Shown: positions 7,231-15,521 of the stretch, in pieces
Position numbering within the stretch: the first letter of the stretch is position 1
How the letters are laid out: each line of letters begins with the position of its first letter
NCBI GenBank assembly: GCA_910578835.1
Contig: CAJTSK010000043.1
Location: forward strand, 1-17,680
Direction of reading: 5' to 3'
DNA from: an uncultured Muribaculum sp.
Lineage (GTDB): Bacteria > Bacteroidota > Bacteroidia > Bacteroidales > Muribaculaceae
DNA: 17,680 nt
Translations under genes and position numbers: made by a program
Notes under the pieces: generated by a model
Told to the model about the DNA's origin: nothing
Databases searched by the model: none
Seen by the model: only the letters and a program-made list of their open reading frames with translations

Positions 7231-8826
7231 ATGAAAAAACTACTATATCCGTTTACTTTTGCCCTGATGGCAATGATTGCGCTGCGGATGGCGGCATTTG
7301 AGCTCACTCCCGACCGCAAGCTGCAATACGCCGAGGGCATAATATCCAATTACTATGTGGATTCTGTCAATCGCGACACCATTGTTGATGAAGCGATAAA
7401 GGCAATGCTGAAAACGCTTGACCCCCACTCCCTCTACTCAACTCCCGAGGAAACCAGGGAGCTTAACGCACCGCTTCTTGGTAATTTCAGCGGCATAGGC
7501 ATACAGTTTAACCTGGCGTCCACCGACACACTGTATGTAATACAGACTATCGCCGGCGGACCATCGGAGAAAGTCGGGCTACTCCCCGGCGACCGCATCA
7601 TCGAGGTCAACGACACGCTGATAGCCGGCGTGAAGATGAAAAATTCCGATGTCATGAAGCGGTTGCGCGGTCCCAAAGGCTCGACTGTCAATGTAAAGGT
7701 GCTCCGTCAAGGAGTCGATCATCTGATAGACTTCTGCATCACCCGCGACGACATACCCATCTACAGTGTTGATGCAGCCTACATGGCCGACCCCACAACC
7801 GGTTATATCAGGATATCGCAATTTGCTGAAAAGACCCCCAAAGAGTTCAGCGAGGCAATAGGCAAGCTACGTCGCCAAGGCATGAAGAATCTTATCATCG
7901 ACCTTCAGGACAACGGCGGCGGCTACCTCAACGCCGCACAGGAGCTTGCCAACCATTTCCTTAAAAAAGGAGACCTTATTGTATATACCGACGCTCCCCG
8001 CTCGCCGAGCTTCAAATATGTAGCAGAAAAAGACGGTGACTTCACCGACGGCAGGGTCGTAGTACTGGTCAACAACTATTCGGCATCGGCAAGCGAGATT
8101 CTTTCCGGAGCCATCCAGGACCATGACCGCGGCGCGATTGTGGGCAGGCGCACATTCGGCAAGGGACTTGTACAGCGCCCCTTCCCATTTCCCGACGGCT
8201 CGATGATACGCCTTACCATATCAAAATATTACACCCCCTCCGGCAGATGCATCCAGAAGCCTTACACCAAGGGCAATACCGACGACTATCATAGCGACAT
8301 GAAACACCGCTATGAATCGGGCGAGTTCATGCACTCCGACTCAATACATCTCCCCGACTCGCTTAAATATGAGACGCTGAAAACCCATCGTCCCGTGTAT
8401 GGCGGCGGTGGCATAATGCCCGACCGCTTCGTGCCGCTTGACACCACCTGGTACACGCCATATTACCGCGACGTGCTTGCCAAGGGAGTGATTTATAAAT
8501 GGGTATTACAATATCTCGATGCTAACCGCGCGAAAATAAAGAGCCAATACCCTGACGAAGAGAAATTTGTCGACAAATTTGAAGTATCGCCCGAGATAAT
8601 GCAGCAAATTATCGAGCATGCCACAAAAGCCGACATCGAGTTTAACGAAGAGCAGTATGCCCGGAGCAGCGAATATATGCGCACATTGGTCAAGGCGCTT
8701 CTCGCCCGTGACATATACGAAAACAGTTCGTATTTCCGCATAATGAATAAGCTCAACCCCATCTACAACGAGGGGCTGCGGCTCATTAACCAACCAAAAG
8801 AATACAAAGAACTATTGAACCGATGA
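7231..8826 (+). CDS. S41-family C-terminal processing protease with PDZ domain
   Basis: An envelope serine protease of the CtpA/Prc family, which trims or degrades proteins in the periplasm. I use the ATG at 7231 (531 residues): it is 7 bases past coaD and begins a basic-hydrophobic segment, MKKLLYPFTFALMAMIALRM, that fits a signal peptide or anchor without a lipobox. An in-frame ATG at 7186 inside coaD would add 15 polar residues before it and is unlikely. A PDZ domain spans about 85-165 (GIGIQF, then LLPGDRIIEVNDT). The protease core has GYIRISQF (191-198), LIIDLQDNGGGYLNAA (221-236) and NNYSASASE (281-289: nucleophile Ser286), with Lys311 in FGKGLVQ completing the dyad. The Ser-Lys spacing of 25 equals that of E. 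coli Prc. The C-terminal 130 residues are a helical extension common in Bacteroidota members. It ends in ATGA shared with hflX. Confidence 0.93.
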   Translation: MKKLLYPFTFALMAMIALRMAAFELTPDRKLQYAEGIISNYYVDSVNRDTIVDEAIKAMLKTLDPHSLYSTPEETRELNAPLLGNFSGIGIQFNLASTDTLYVIQTIAGGPSEKVGLLPGDRIIEVNDTLIAGVKMKNSDVMKRLRGPKGSTVNVKVLRQGVDHLIDFCITRDDIPIYSVDAAYMADPTTGYIRISQFAEKTPKEFSEAIGKLRRQGMKNLIIDLQDNGGGYLNAAQELANHFLKKGDLIVYTDAPRSPSFKYVAEKDGDFTDGRVVVLVNNYSASASEILSGAIQDHDRGAIVGRRTFGKGLVQRPFPFPDGSMIRLTISKYYTPSGRCIQKPYTKGNTDDYHSDMKHRYESGEFMHSDSIHLPDSLKYETLKTHRPVYGGGGIMPDRFVPLDTTWYTPYYRDVLAKGVIYKWVLQYLDANRAKIKSQYPDEEKFVDKFEVSPEIMQQIIEHATKADIEFNEEQYARSSEYMRTLVKALLARDIYENSSYFRIMNKLNPIYNEGLRLINQPKEYKELLNR

Positions 8827-10067
8827 AAGAAAACATCATAAGCAAGGAAACATCAGAAAAGACTGTGCTTGTAGGTCTTATCACGCCTCAGCAGAATGAA
8901 GCCAAAGCCAATGAATATCTTGACGAGCTTGAATTTCTTGCTGATACCGCAGGGGCTGTAACTGAAAAAAAGTTCCTGCAACGTGTCGACTACCCAAATC
9001 CACGCACTTTTGTCGGCAAGGGTAAACTTGATGAAATAAGAGAGTATGTTGAAAACAACGATATAGGGCTTGTCATCTTCGACGACGACCTGTCGACCAA
9101 GCAGGTGGCAAACCTCGAACGCGAGTTACAGGTAAAGATTCTTGACCGTACAAGCCTTATCCTGGACATATTTGCAAAGCGCGCACAGACTGCCAATGCA
9201 AAGACCCAGGTAGAGCTTGCGCAATACCAGTATCTGCTACCGCGACTCACCCGCATGTGGACTCACCTCGAACGTCAGCGAGGCGGTATCGGTATGCGCG
9301 GTCCCGGTGAAACCCAGATAGAAACCGACCGCCGTATCATACTTGACAAAATCTCGCGTCTGAAAGCAGAGCTTGAAAGCATCGACAAGCAAAAGTCGAT
9401 ACAGCGTAAAAACCGAGGCAAGCTTACCCGCATTGCACTCGTCGGCTATACCAACGTAGGCAAATCCACGCTTATGAACCTTCTGAGCAAGAGCGACGTA
9501 TTTGCCGAAAACAAGCTTTTTGCCACGCTCGACACAACAGTACGCAAGGTGATAATCGACAATCTGCCATTTCTCCTTACCGATACCGTAGGTTTCATCC
9601 GCAAGCTCCCGACCCATCTTGTAAACTCCTTCAAGTCGACTCTTGACGAGGTAAGAGATGCCGACATACTTGTACACGTTGTCGACATAAGCCATCCACA
9701 ATTTGAAGAGCAGATTGAAATTGTAGAAAAGACTCTCAACGAGATATGCGGAGAAAACAATGACAAAAAACACATTGTCGTGTTTAACAAAATCGACGCA
9801 TTCACCTACAAGCCCAAAGATGCCGACGACCTTACCCCCGCGACAAAAGAAAACATCTCGCTTGATGAACTCAAAGCCACATGGATGGCAAAGATGAACG
9901 ACAACTGCGTGTTTATCTCCGCCAAAAAGCAGATAAACATCGACGAACTCAAAGCCCTTATCTACGAAAAGGCAAAAGAGGTCCATATGACACGCTTCCC
10001 ATACAATGATTTCCTCTTCCAGAAATATGACGAGGAAGATAATGCCACTCCCGACAACACCAAATAA
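8823..10067 (+). CDS. hflX: Ribosome-associated GTPase HflX
   Basis: A 414-residue GTPase of the HflX family, which in other bacteria binds the 50S subunit and splits stalled or stress-damaged ribosomes. The N-terminal nucleotide-binding-like domain (about 12-120) has NPRTFVGKGKLDEI (59-72). A coiled-coil linker with the family signature GGIGMRGPGETQIETDRR (154-171) follows. The G domain has P-loop GYTNVGKS (208-215), switch threonines about 238-239, DTVGFIRKLP (254-263), NKID (322-325) and SAK (366-368). Its ATG overlaps the protease stop (ATGA, 8823-8826), so it is translationally coupled. A 20-base gap separates it from the DUF4954 gene. A 281-codon open frame lies antisense to its 3' half; I regard that as a shadow. 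Confidence 0.96.
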   Translation: MKENIISKETSEKTVLVGLITPQQNEAKANEYLDELEFLADTAGAVTEKKFLQRVDYPNPRTFVGKGKLDEIREYVENNDIGLVIFDDDLSTKQVANLERELQVKILDRTSLILDIFAKRAQTANAKTQVELAQYQYLLPRLTRMWTHLERQRGGIGMRGPGETQIETDRRIILDKISRLKAELESIDKQKSIQRKNRGKLTRIALVGYTNVGKSTLMNLLSKSDVFAENKLFATLDTTVRKVIIDNLPFLLTDTVGFIRKLPTHLVNSFKSTLDEVRDADILVHVVDISHPQFEEQIEIVEKTLNEICGENNDKKHIVVFNKIDAFTYKPKDADDLTPATKENISLDELKATWMAKMNDNCVFISAKKQINIDELKALIYEKAKEVHMTRFPYNDFLFQKYDEEDNATPDNTK

Positions 10068-10087
10068 CCGTATTACAACCAATCATT

Positions 10088-12076
10088 ATGAGCTATCGCG
10101 CAATAACACCGGAAGAGATAGCGACATTACACCATAACGGCTGTCGTGCCTCTGACTGGAATAATGTGAAAGTAAAGGATGGATTTAATCCTAAATGCTA
10201 TGTCCGGACTAATTTTTCGGGCGAGATTTTTCTCGGCGTTACTGACGAACCGGTGATTGGCACTGCAGGATTCATCGCACAACCCGGCATCTATGACGCA
10301 ACGCTGCAAAACTGCACGGTAGGCGACAATGTACACATATCACATGTAGCCGAGTGCATAATGAATTACCGTATTGACGACCATGCCTATATATCAAACG
10401 TAGGTTCGGTCATCTGTACCGGCTCGCGGGCATTTGGCAACGGCACTGAAGTCAACGTATTGGATGAAACCGGAGGCAGAAGTGTGCCCATATATGACGG
10501 GCTGACCGCGCAGATTGCCTATCTCATAGCTATGTACCGCCACAACCTGCCACTTGTCGGAAAACTCAAAGAGATGGTGAAAGCATATGCCGCCACCAAG
10601 AAAACCACGAAAGGTGTAATCGGGGAACATGCCAAGCTTACCAACGTGGGTTCTGTGACCGATGTCAACTTTGAAAAAGAGTCTTACGCCAACGGCACTT
10701 CCCTGCTTTGGGATGGCACGGTAGGCAAGAAAGCATTTATAGGGCCCGGTGTTATAGCCGAGCATTTTATCATTGCCTCCGAGGCAAAGCTTGACAAAAA
10801 TTCAATTGTAAAAAATGTATTTATCGGGCAGGCAAGCTGTGTAAGCAACGGCTTTATAGCCCACGACTCCCTTATATTCAGCAACTGCTCACTCGAATGC
10901 GGTGAGGCGGCAGCAATATTTGCCGGCCCTCACACAGTGTCGATGCATAAATCCACGCTCCTCATAGGAGGCATGTTCTCTTTCTTCAACGCCGGGTCGT
11001 GTACCAATCAGAGCAACCACCTGTATAAGACAGGACCCGTGCATCAGGGAATCATGGCGCGCGGCAGCAAGACCGGCAGCAACACATATATAATGTGGCC
11101 GGCGAGATTCGGTTACTTTTCATTAGTCACCGGAAGCCACTACAATCATCCCGACACGTCAGATCTCCCTTATTCCTATGTCGTAGCCGCCGAAGGAAAG
11201 ACTCTCGTGATACCCGGAGCCAATCTTTCTACCGCAGGCACCATACGCGACATCCTGAAATGGAAAAGCCGCGATGGGCGAAGCCAAGAATTGCCACGTC
11301 TTGACATAATCAATTATGACGGGCTCAATCCTGTCACGACATCGCTCATGTACAACGCCATCAACTTCCTTAACGACTATGAGCGTGATCCCGCGACAGC
11401 CATTGCGCGCAACATTGAGCTGAAGACAACATCGATAAGCAAAGGACGACAGATGTATGCCCTCGGTGTCGATTATTTCATGGGCATGACTGTGGTAAAT
11501 AAGGTACTATCACTCAAAGATATGGATAATCTCTCCTTGTCGGAACAACTAAGACCGGGAAAATCAGCCGACGTGTCGAAATGGATTGACATAGCCGGTA
11601 TGATTGTTCCGAAATCGGAAATAGAGAAAATATGCGCCCGTGTAGTCAATGGTGACATCACCACGCTTGACGACCTTGCCGCGGCATTCATTGAAGCTGA
11701 CAGCCACCATGCCGAGTTTACATGGGATTTTGTAGTTGAAAACTTTGCCGATTGCTACAGCCAGCCATTTGAAGACATAACCGTGGCAGCTCTTGAAGCC
11801 ATCATACACCGCTGGGTCGAGAGCGTATCGGCGCTTGACCGTATGAGAAAAACCGACGCGCTGAAAGATTTCGACGGAAAGGCGATGGTAGGATTTGGCA
11901 TTGACGGCGACAAAGATTGCCGGCACGCCGACTTTTATGCCGTGCGCGGTGATGCTGACGACTCAGCATCAGTTAAAGCCATCCACAACCACTATGCCGA
12001 GGCTATCCAAAGCGGATATGCTGCTATCCGACATCTGGAAAACTTAATTAAATCGGGTACTGAAACAAAAAGTTAA
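10088..12076 (+). CDS. DUF4954-family protein, probable left-handed beta-helix
   Basis: A 662-residue protein that I recognise as the DUF4954 family of Bacteroidota and some spirochaetes; no function is established to my knowledge. No signal peptide or membrane helix is visible, so it is probably cytoplasmic. Residues about 45-130 and 175-300 show irregular hexapeptide-like spacing of small and aliphatic residues (for example CTVGDNVHISHV at 76-87 and VGKKAFIGPGVIAEHFII at 212-229), as in left-handed beta-helix acyl- or nucleotidyl-transferases. A His/Gly-rich block at about 310-365 (GPVHQGIMARGSKTGSNTYI, then GSHYNHPD) looks like an active or binding site. From about 420 the protein is mostly helical. 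It is last in the parE-coaD-protease-hflX run; the 20-base gap suggests co-transcription. A sugar-nucleotide-linked role is conceivable from the fold but is only a guess. Confidence 0.82.
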   Translation: MSYRAITPEEIATLHHNGCRASDWNNVKVKDGFNPKCYVRTNFSGEIFLGVTDEPVIGTAGFIAQPGIYDATLQNCTVGDNVHISHVAECIMNYRIDDHAYISNVGSVICTGSRAFGNGTEVNVLDETGGRSVPIYDGLTAQIAYLIAMYRHNLPLVGKLKEMVKAYAATKKTTKGVIGEHAKLTNVGSVTDVNFEKESYANGTSLLWDGTVGKKAFIGPGVIAEHFIIASEAKLDKNSIVKNVFIGQASCVSNGFIAHDSLIFSNCSLECGEAAAIFAGPHTVSMHKSTLLIGGMFSFFNAGSCTNQSNHLYKTGPVHQGIMARGSKTGSNTYIMWPARFGYFSLVTGSHYNHPDTSDLPYSYVVAAEGKTLVIPGANLSTAGTIRDILKWKSRDGRSQELPRLDIINYDGLNPVTTSLMYNAINFLNDYERDPATAIARNIELKTTSISKGRQMYALGVDYFMGMTVVNKVLSLKDMDNLSLSEQLRPGKSADVSKWIDIAGMIVPKSEIEKICARVVNGDITTLDDLAAAFIEADSHHAEFTWDFVVENFADCYSQPFEDITVAALEAIIHRWVESVSALDRMRKTDALKDFDGKAMVGFGIDGDKDCRHADFYAVRGDADDSASVKAIHNHYAEAIQSGYAAIRHLENLIKSGTETKS

Positions 12077-12109
12077 AGCCGGATTTAATAATAAATGATA
12101 TTTTAATAG

Positions 12110-12117
12110 TATATTTG
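12110..12117 (+). promoter_or_regulatory. -7 promoter box for the lipoprotein-glycosyltransferase operon
   Basis: TATATTTG is an exact TAnnTTTG match 29 bases before the lipoprotein ATG at 12147. No TTTG lies at the expected -33 distance (only a TTTA about 22 bases upstream). The leader would be roughly 23 bases. Confidence 0.6.
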
Positions 12118-12146
12118 CACACACAACAAAAAGGCTACCAATTATT

Positions 12147-13238
12147 ATGAGGAATTTACTTATCTTATCACTTGCTTCTGCCGGATTAATGTTTTTCTCC
12201 TGCAATTCTGAAAAAAAATGGAATCTTGACGGAAACATTGAAAACGCCTCTAAAACGACGCTCTTTGTCCAGGCATCCGACAATGGAAGATGGTACACTC
12301 TTGATACCATCATGACTAATGACAACGGAGATTTTCAGTATAGTCGCGTTGCGGCAGGCTACCCCGACATATACCGTCTGTCTCTCGGTGACAAAAGCAT
12401 ATATTTCCCTATTGACAGCACCGAGACCGTAACCGTGACGGCAAACGCCGACAACTTTGACTCCGATTATAACATCTCAGGCTCCACTGCCGCCGACATG
12501 TTAATGTCGGTTGACAACCGCATACGCGAAATTGCAGCTAAAAAAGACATGAATAATGCTGCAGCCGACTCGCTGTTGAAACGCGAACTGGGAGGCATGA
12601 TTATAGCCGACCCTGCCGGAATAGTATCTTATTATATCATCAACAAGCAGATTAACGGCAAGCGCATATTCAATCCTGACAACCGCCGCGACAACAAGGT
12701 AATCGGAGCTGTGGCAAACGCCTTCGACCAGTACCGACCCACCGACCCGCGCACTCGCTACCTCCGCGCGCTGTATCTCGCACATCGCCCGTCGACCCGT
12801 TCATCAGAGCCGACAGATACGGTTCACGCCACCGAGATAGGATTTTTTGACATTGTACTGACCGATAACACAGGTGCCACCCACACCCTCTCTGACGTGG
12901 TAAACCGTAACAAGGTAGTGGTACTCAACTTCACCGCCTACCTTGCCGACTGGTCACCCGCCTATAACCTCGAACTGGCTAAAGCATACGAAAAATATCA
13001 TAACAGCGGTCTTGAAATATACCAGATTGGTCTTGACGAAGATGAGTTCCAGTGGAAACAATCAGCCAAAAACCTTCCATGGATTACAGTCTACAACCCT
13101 TCGACCAACGGTGTCGACCTGCTCATGAAATACAATGTACAGGCGCTCCCCGCTACATTCATCATCGCTAACGGCGAACTTGCCAAGCGCGTCACTGACG
13201 TGACGGCAATAGGCAGCGACATTGCGGCTCACCTTTAA
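12147..13238 (+). CDS. DUF4369/thioredoxin-fold lipoprotein without active-site cysteines
   Basis: A 363-residue predicted lipoprotein. MRNLLILSLASAGLMFFSC is a signal peptide ending in a lipobox-like FFSC with Cys19 as the lipid-bearing residue. Residues about 26-118 fit the beta-rich DUF4369 domain found in front of Bacteroidota thioredoxin-like proteins. A helical linker follows, then a TlpA/AhpC-like fold at about 230-363: strand VVVLNFTAY (257-265), helix, strand LEIYQIGLDED (289-299) and the cis-proline loop ALPATFII (333-340). Where TlpA proteins have WCxxC, this one reads DWSPAYN (268-274). Cys19 is the only cysteine in the protein, so thiol chemistry is impossible; a binding or scaffold role in the envelope is more likely. 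It heads an operon with three glycosyltransferases (gap of 15 bases to the first). Confidence 0.87.
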   Translation: MRNLLILSLASAGLMFFSCNSEKKWNLDGNIENASKTTLFVQASDNGRWYTLDTIMTNDNGDFQYSRVAAGYPDIYRLSLGDKSIYFPIDSTETVTVTANADNFDSDYNISGSTAADMLMSVDNRIREIAAKKDMNNAAADSLLKRELGGMIIADPAGIVSYYIINKQINGKRIFNPDNRRDNKVIGAVANAFDQYRPTDPRTRYLRALYLAHRPSTRSSEPTDTVHATEIGFFDIVLTDNTGATHTLSDVVNRNKVVVLNFTAYLADWSPAYNLELAKAYEKYHNSGLEIYQIGLDEDEFQWKQSAKNLPWITVYNPSTNGVDLLMKYNVQALPATFIIANGELAKRVTDVTAIGSDIAAHL

Positions 13239-13253
13239 TCGGAAAAAGGCAGA

Positions 13254-14513
13254 ATGCTACGCAATGTAGTACTGATAACCACCGCTTTCCCTTCGGATTC
13301 GGTCACAGAAGAGGTATTCGTGACTCCCGAAGTGAAAGCGTTGAGTCGTGAATTTGACCGGGTGATAATCGTGCCGATGTTACTGATAGGCGAAGTTGCC
13401 GACATCAACCTACCGAACGTCACAGTCGATTACACTATAGCACGACATCTTTACTCCCGCTTCAAGCCAAGCAAGCTGCCTTACCTGCTGTCGCCATATC
13501 TTCTTGGCAAATACAGGAGCATAGCACGCGAAAGTGACTCGCTTAAACGCTTCATCGACAAATCACTGTTCTGCGTGAATGTGGCGACTCATCGAAAGAT
13601 GTTGAAGCAGGTGGCACGACGCTGGAATCTTGACCCGGAGTCAACGGTCTATTACACATTCTGGTTTGACTACGCCACAGCGGCACTTTCGGAAATGCGA
13701 TGTACATTCATAAGCCGCGCCCATGGATATGATATCTATGACACCCGGTATGGAAAATATCGCCTGGGCACAGTACGTGATTTGACCCTTTCACGCATAA
13801 CGGCACTCTATCCGGTATCGCAGGCGGGATTGGACTACATCGACAATCTGTATCCCGGTCACCGCGATAAGATGCACTTGAGATTGCTCGGTTCAGTCAA
13901 GAGCGACAGACAGTTTATAACCCGCTGCCACTCCTCTGCCGACAATGCCGTAACCATCTTTTCGACAGCACGCGTGTCACCCGAAAAGAGAGTGCTTTCT
14001 AATCTTGAATTTGTAAAATCGCTCGCGCTATCCCATCCAGCCATTGCCGTAAAATGGATACATGCAGGAGACGGATCTCAGATGGAAGAGCTGCGCCATA
14101 AATGTAACTCCGGCATATTGCCGGCAAATCTTGAGATAGACCTCAAAGGCAAGCTTTCCAATAATGAAATCCACCGCATCTATCACGAAGAGATCATTGA
14201 CTGGACACTTTTGCTAAGCGAGTCGGAAGGATCACCGATTACCATATGTGAGTCTTTTTCATATGGAGTGCCGGTGATAGCGACAAAAGTAGGCGGTGTG
14301 CCCGATATGTTTACTGCCGACACCGGACTCCTCGTATCACCCGATGCTTCACCCGAAGAAATAGTCAGGGAGGTCACGCCGTATCTTGGCGATGACACAA
14401 CCATGACACGGATGAAACAGGCTGCGTGCGAGCGGTGGGAGAATCGATTTGACGGCGAGACACTCAGGAGAGAATTTGCAAAAGAAGTTGCAGGATTAAT
14501 AAAAAAGCCATGA
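13254..14513 (+). CDS. GT4-type glycosyltransferase
   Basis: A 419-residue GT-B-fold sugar transferase, cytoplasmic or peripheral to the inner membrane, that would use a nucleotide sugar to extend a surface or protein glycan. The N-terminal Rossmann domain starts VVLITTAFPS (5-14) and includes SRAHGYDIYD (154-163), with the histidine usual at the acceptor side. The C-terminal donor domain (about 232-400) has FSTARVSPEKR (236-246), WIHAGDGSQMEEL (268-280) and the GT4 signature ESEGSPITICESFSYGVPVI (323-342), in which Glu325 and Glu333 give the E-x7-E retaining motif. The segment ATKVGGVPDMF (343-353) follows. ATG at 13254 is preceded by AAAAAGG, one of the few plausible ribosome binding sites here. 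The stop overlaps the next start (ATGA). Donor and acceptor cannot be read from sequence. Confidence 0.9.
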   Translation: MLRNVVLITTAFPSDSVTEEVFVTPEVKALSREFDRVIIVPMLLIGEVADINLPNVTVDYTIARHLYSRFKPSKLPYLLSPYLLGKYRSIARESDSLKRFIDKSLFCVNVATHRKMLKQVARRWNLDPESTVYYTFWFDYATAALSEMRCTFISRAHGYDIYDTRYGKYRLGTVRDLTLSRITALYPVSQAGLDYIDNLYPGHRDKMHLRLLGSVKSDRQFITRCHSSADNAVTIFSTARVSPEKRVLSNLEFVKSLALSHPAIAVKWIHAGDGSQMEELRHKCNSGILPANLEIDLKGKLSNNEIHRIYHEEIIDWTLLLSESEGSPITICESFSYGVPVIATKVGGVPDMFTADTGLLVSPDASPEEIVREVTPYLGDDTTMTRMKQAACERWENRFDGETLRREFAKEVAGLIKKP

Positions 14514-15511
14514 CTGACTGCAAGCCAAAAGTATCGGTAATAGTACTCACTTATAACCAAGAGAAACTGATCGGGCGCACACTTGACTCCATACTTGCAC
14601 AGAAGTGTGACTTCCCTTTTGAAATAATCGTGGGGGAAGACTGCTCTACCGACGGCACGCTCGCGGTGTGCCGCGACTATGAGGCTCGCTATCCCGGCAT
14701 AATACGTCTATTTGCCAACAACCCCAACAAGGGGCTGCTTGACAATTATTATGACTGCATTCTTCAGGCACGTGGCGAGTATCTTGCCGACTGCGGGGGC
14801 GATGACTTCTGGATTGACCCGTATAAACTACAGAAAGAAGCCGATATTCTCGATTCCGACCCGGAAATAACCATAGTACACACAGCATGGCAATATTATG
14901 ACGAGCCTACCGGCATTACCCGGCCTTCCCGGGCAGAAGTGTATCATAACCAATATCTCAAACTGGTATCAGAAAAAGGCGAATTGTTCCTGCCTATACT
15001 CAATGACATCCACGGACCGCTCATACATCTCTGCACGGCAATGTTTCGCCGCGATGCCCTAATGAAATGCTACACCGCCGACACGAGCCTGTTCCGCGAC
15101 AAGCAGTTTATGTGTGAGGACCTGCAGATAACTTCATCGCTGTCACGCGATGGAAAAGTGGCATATATACCCGATGTCACGCTATCTTACAGCGTTGGCA
15201 AGCCGTCGGTGATGTCACGCGGCAATATGGAAAAGACTTTCCGGTTTTATATGTCGACAATAAAACTGCTATATTATATACAAGAGCAGAACCATCTTCC
15301 TGACTCTGCACTCCATGTGCAATATTCCGACCGGCTCCACTTCATCATGACTCAGGCATTCCGTCTATGCAACCGCGAGATGAGAGATGATGTTTTGAAA
15401 TGGTATAAAAAGACCGGTGCTCCCCGGAAGGTCAAAACACGCATTTTACAGCTATTGTCAATCAATGACATAGCCTGGAAACTCTCACTGAAAATGTTGA
15501 ACCTTCTTTAA
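14510..15511 (+). CDS. GT2-family glycosyltransferase
   Basis: A 333-residue GT-A-fold inverting sugar transferase. The start VSVIVLTYNQE (8-18) and GEDCSTDGT (42-50) are the nucleotide-sugar-binding part. The metal-binding motif is the variant LADCGGDDFW (92-101), with Asp98-Asp99 in place of the usual DxD. CEDLQITSSLSRDG (202-215) supplies the likely catalytic base (Glu203 or Asp204). The motif set, with GEDxSxDGT and GGDDFW, is common in Bacteroidota capsule and lipopolysaccharide clusters. No membrane helix is evident. It overlaps the GT4 gene by four bases and is followed after 10 bases by a second GT2 gene. The three probably act successively on one glycan; the identity of that glycan is unknown because no flippase, polymerase or sugar-nucleotide synthesis gene is present. 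Confidence 0.9.
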   Translation: MTDCKPKVSVIVLTYNQEKLIGRTLDSILAQKCDFPFEIIVGEDCSTDGTLAVCRDYEARYPGIIRLFANNPNKGLLDNYYDCILQARGEYLADCGGDDFWIDPYKLQKEADILDSDPEITIVHTAWQYYDEPTGITRPSRAEVYHNQYLKLVSEKGELFLPILNDIHGPLIHLCTAMFRRDALMKCYTADTSLFRDKQFMCEDLQITSSLSRDGKVAYIPDVTLSYSVGKPSVMSRGNMEKTFRFYMSTIKLLYYIQEQNHLPDSALHVQYSDRLHFIMTQAFRLCNREMRDDVLKWYKKTGAPRKVKTRILQLLSINDIAWKLSLKMLNLL

Positions 15512-15521
15512 CCGGCACACC

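Noticed and set aside
9237..10082. 281-codon open frame on the minus strand, antisense to the 3' half of hflX
   Set aside because: It lies wholly over a well-supported gene with complete GTPase motifs. Its translation shows no recognisable domain and an odd composition rich in Val, Phe and Cys, as expected from the complement of this codon usage.
12047..12089. 8-bp inverted repeat ATTAAATC/GATTTAAT around the DUF4954 stop codon
   Set aside because: The loop is 27 bases, the stem is AT-rich and no T-run follows directly, so I do not call it a terminator.
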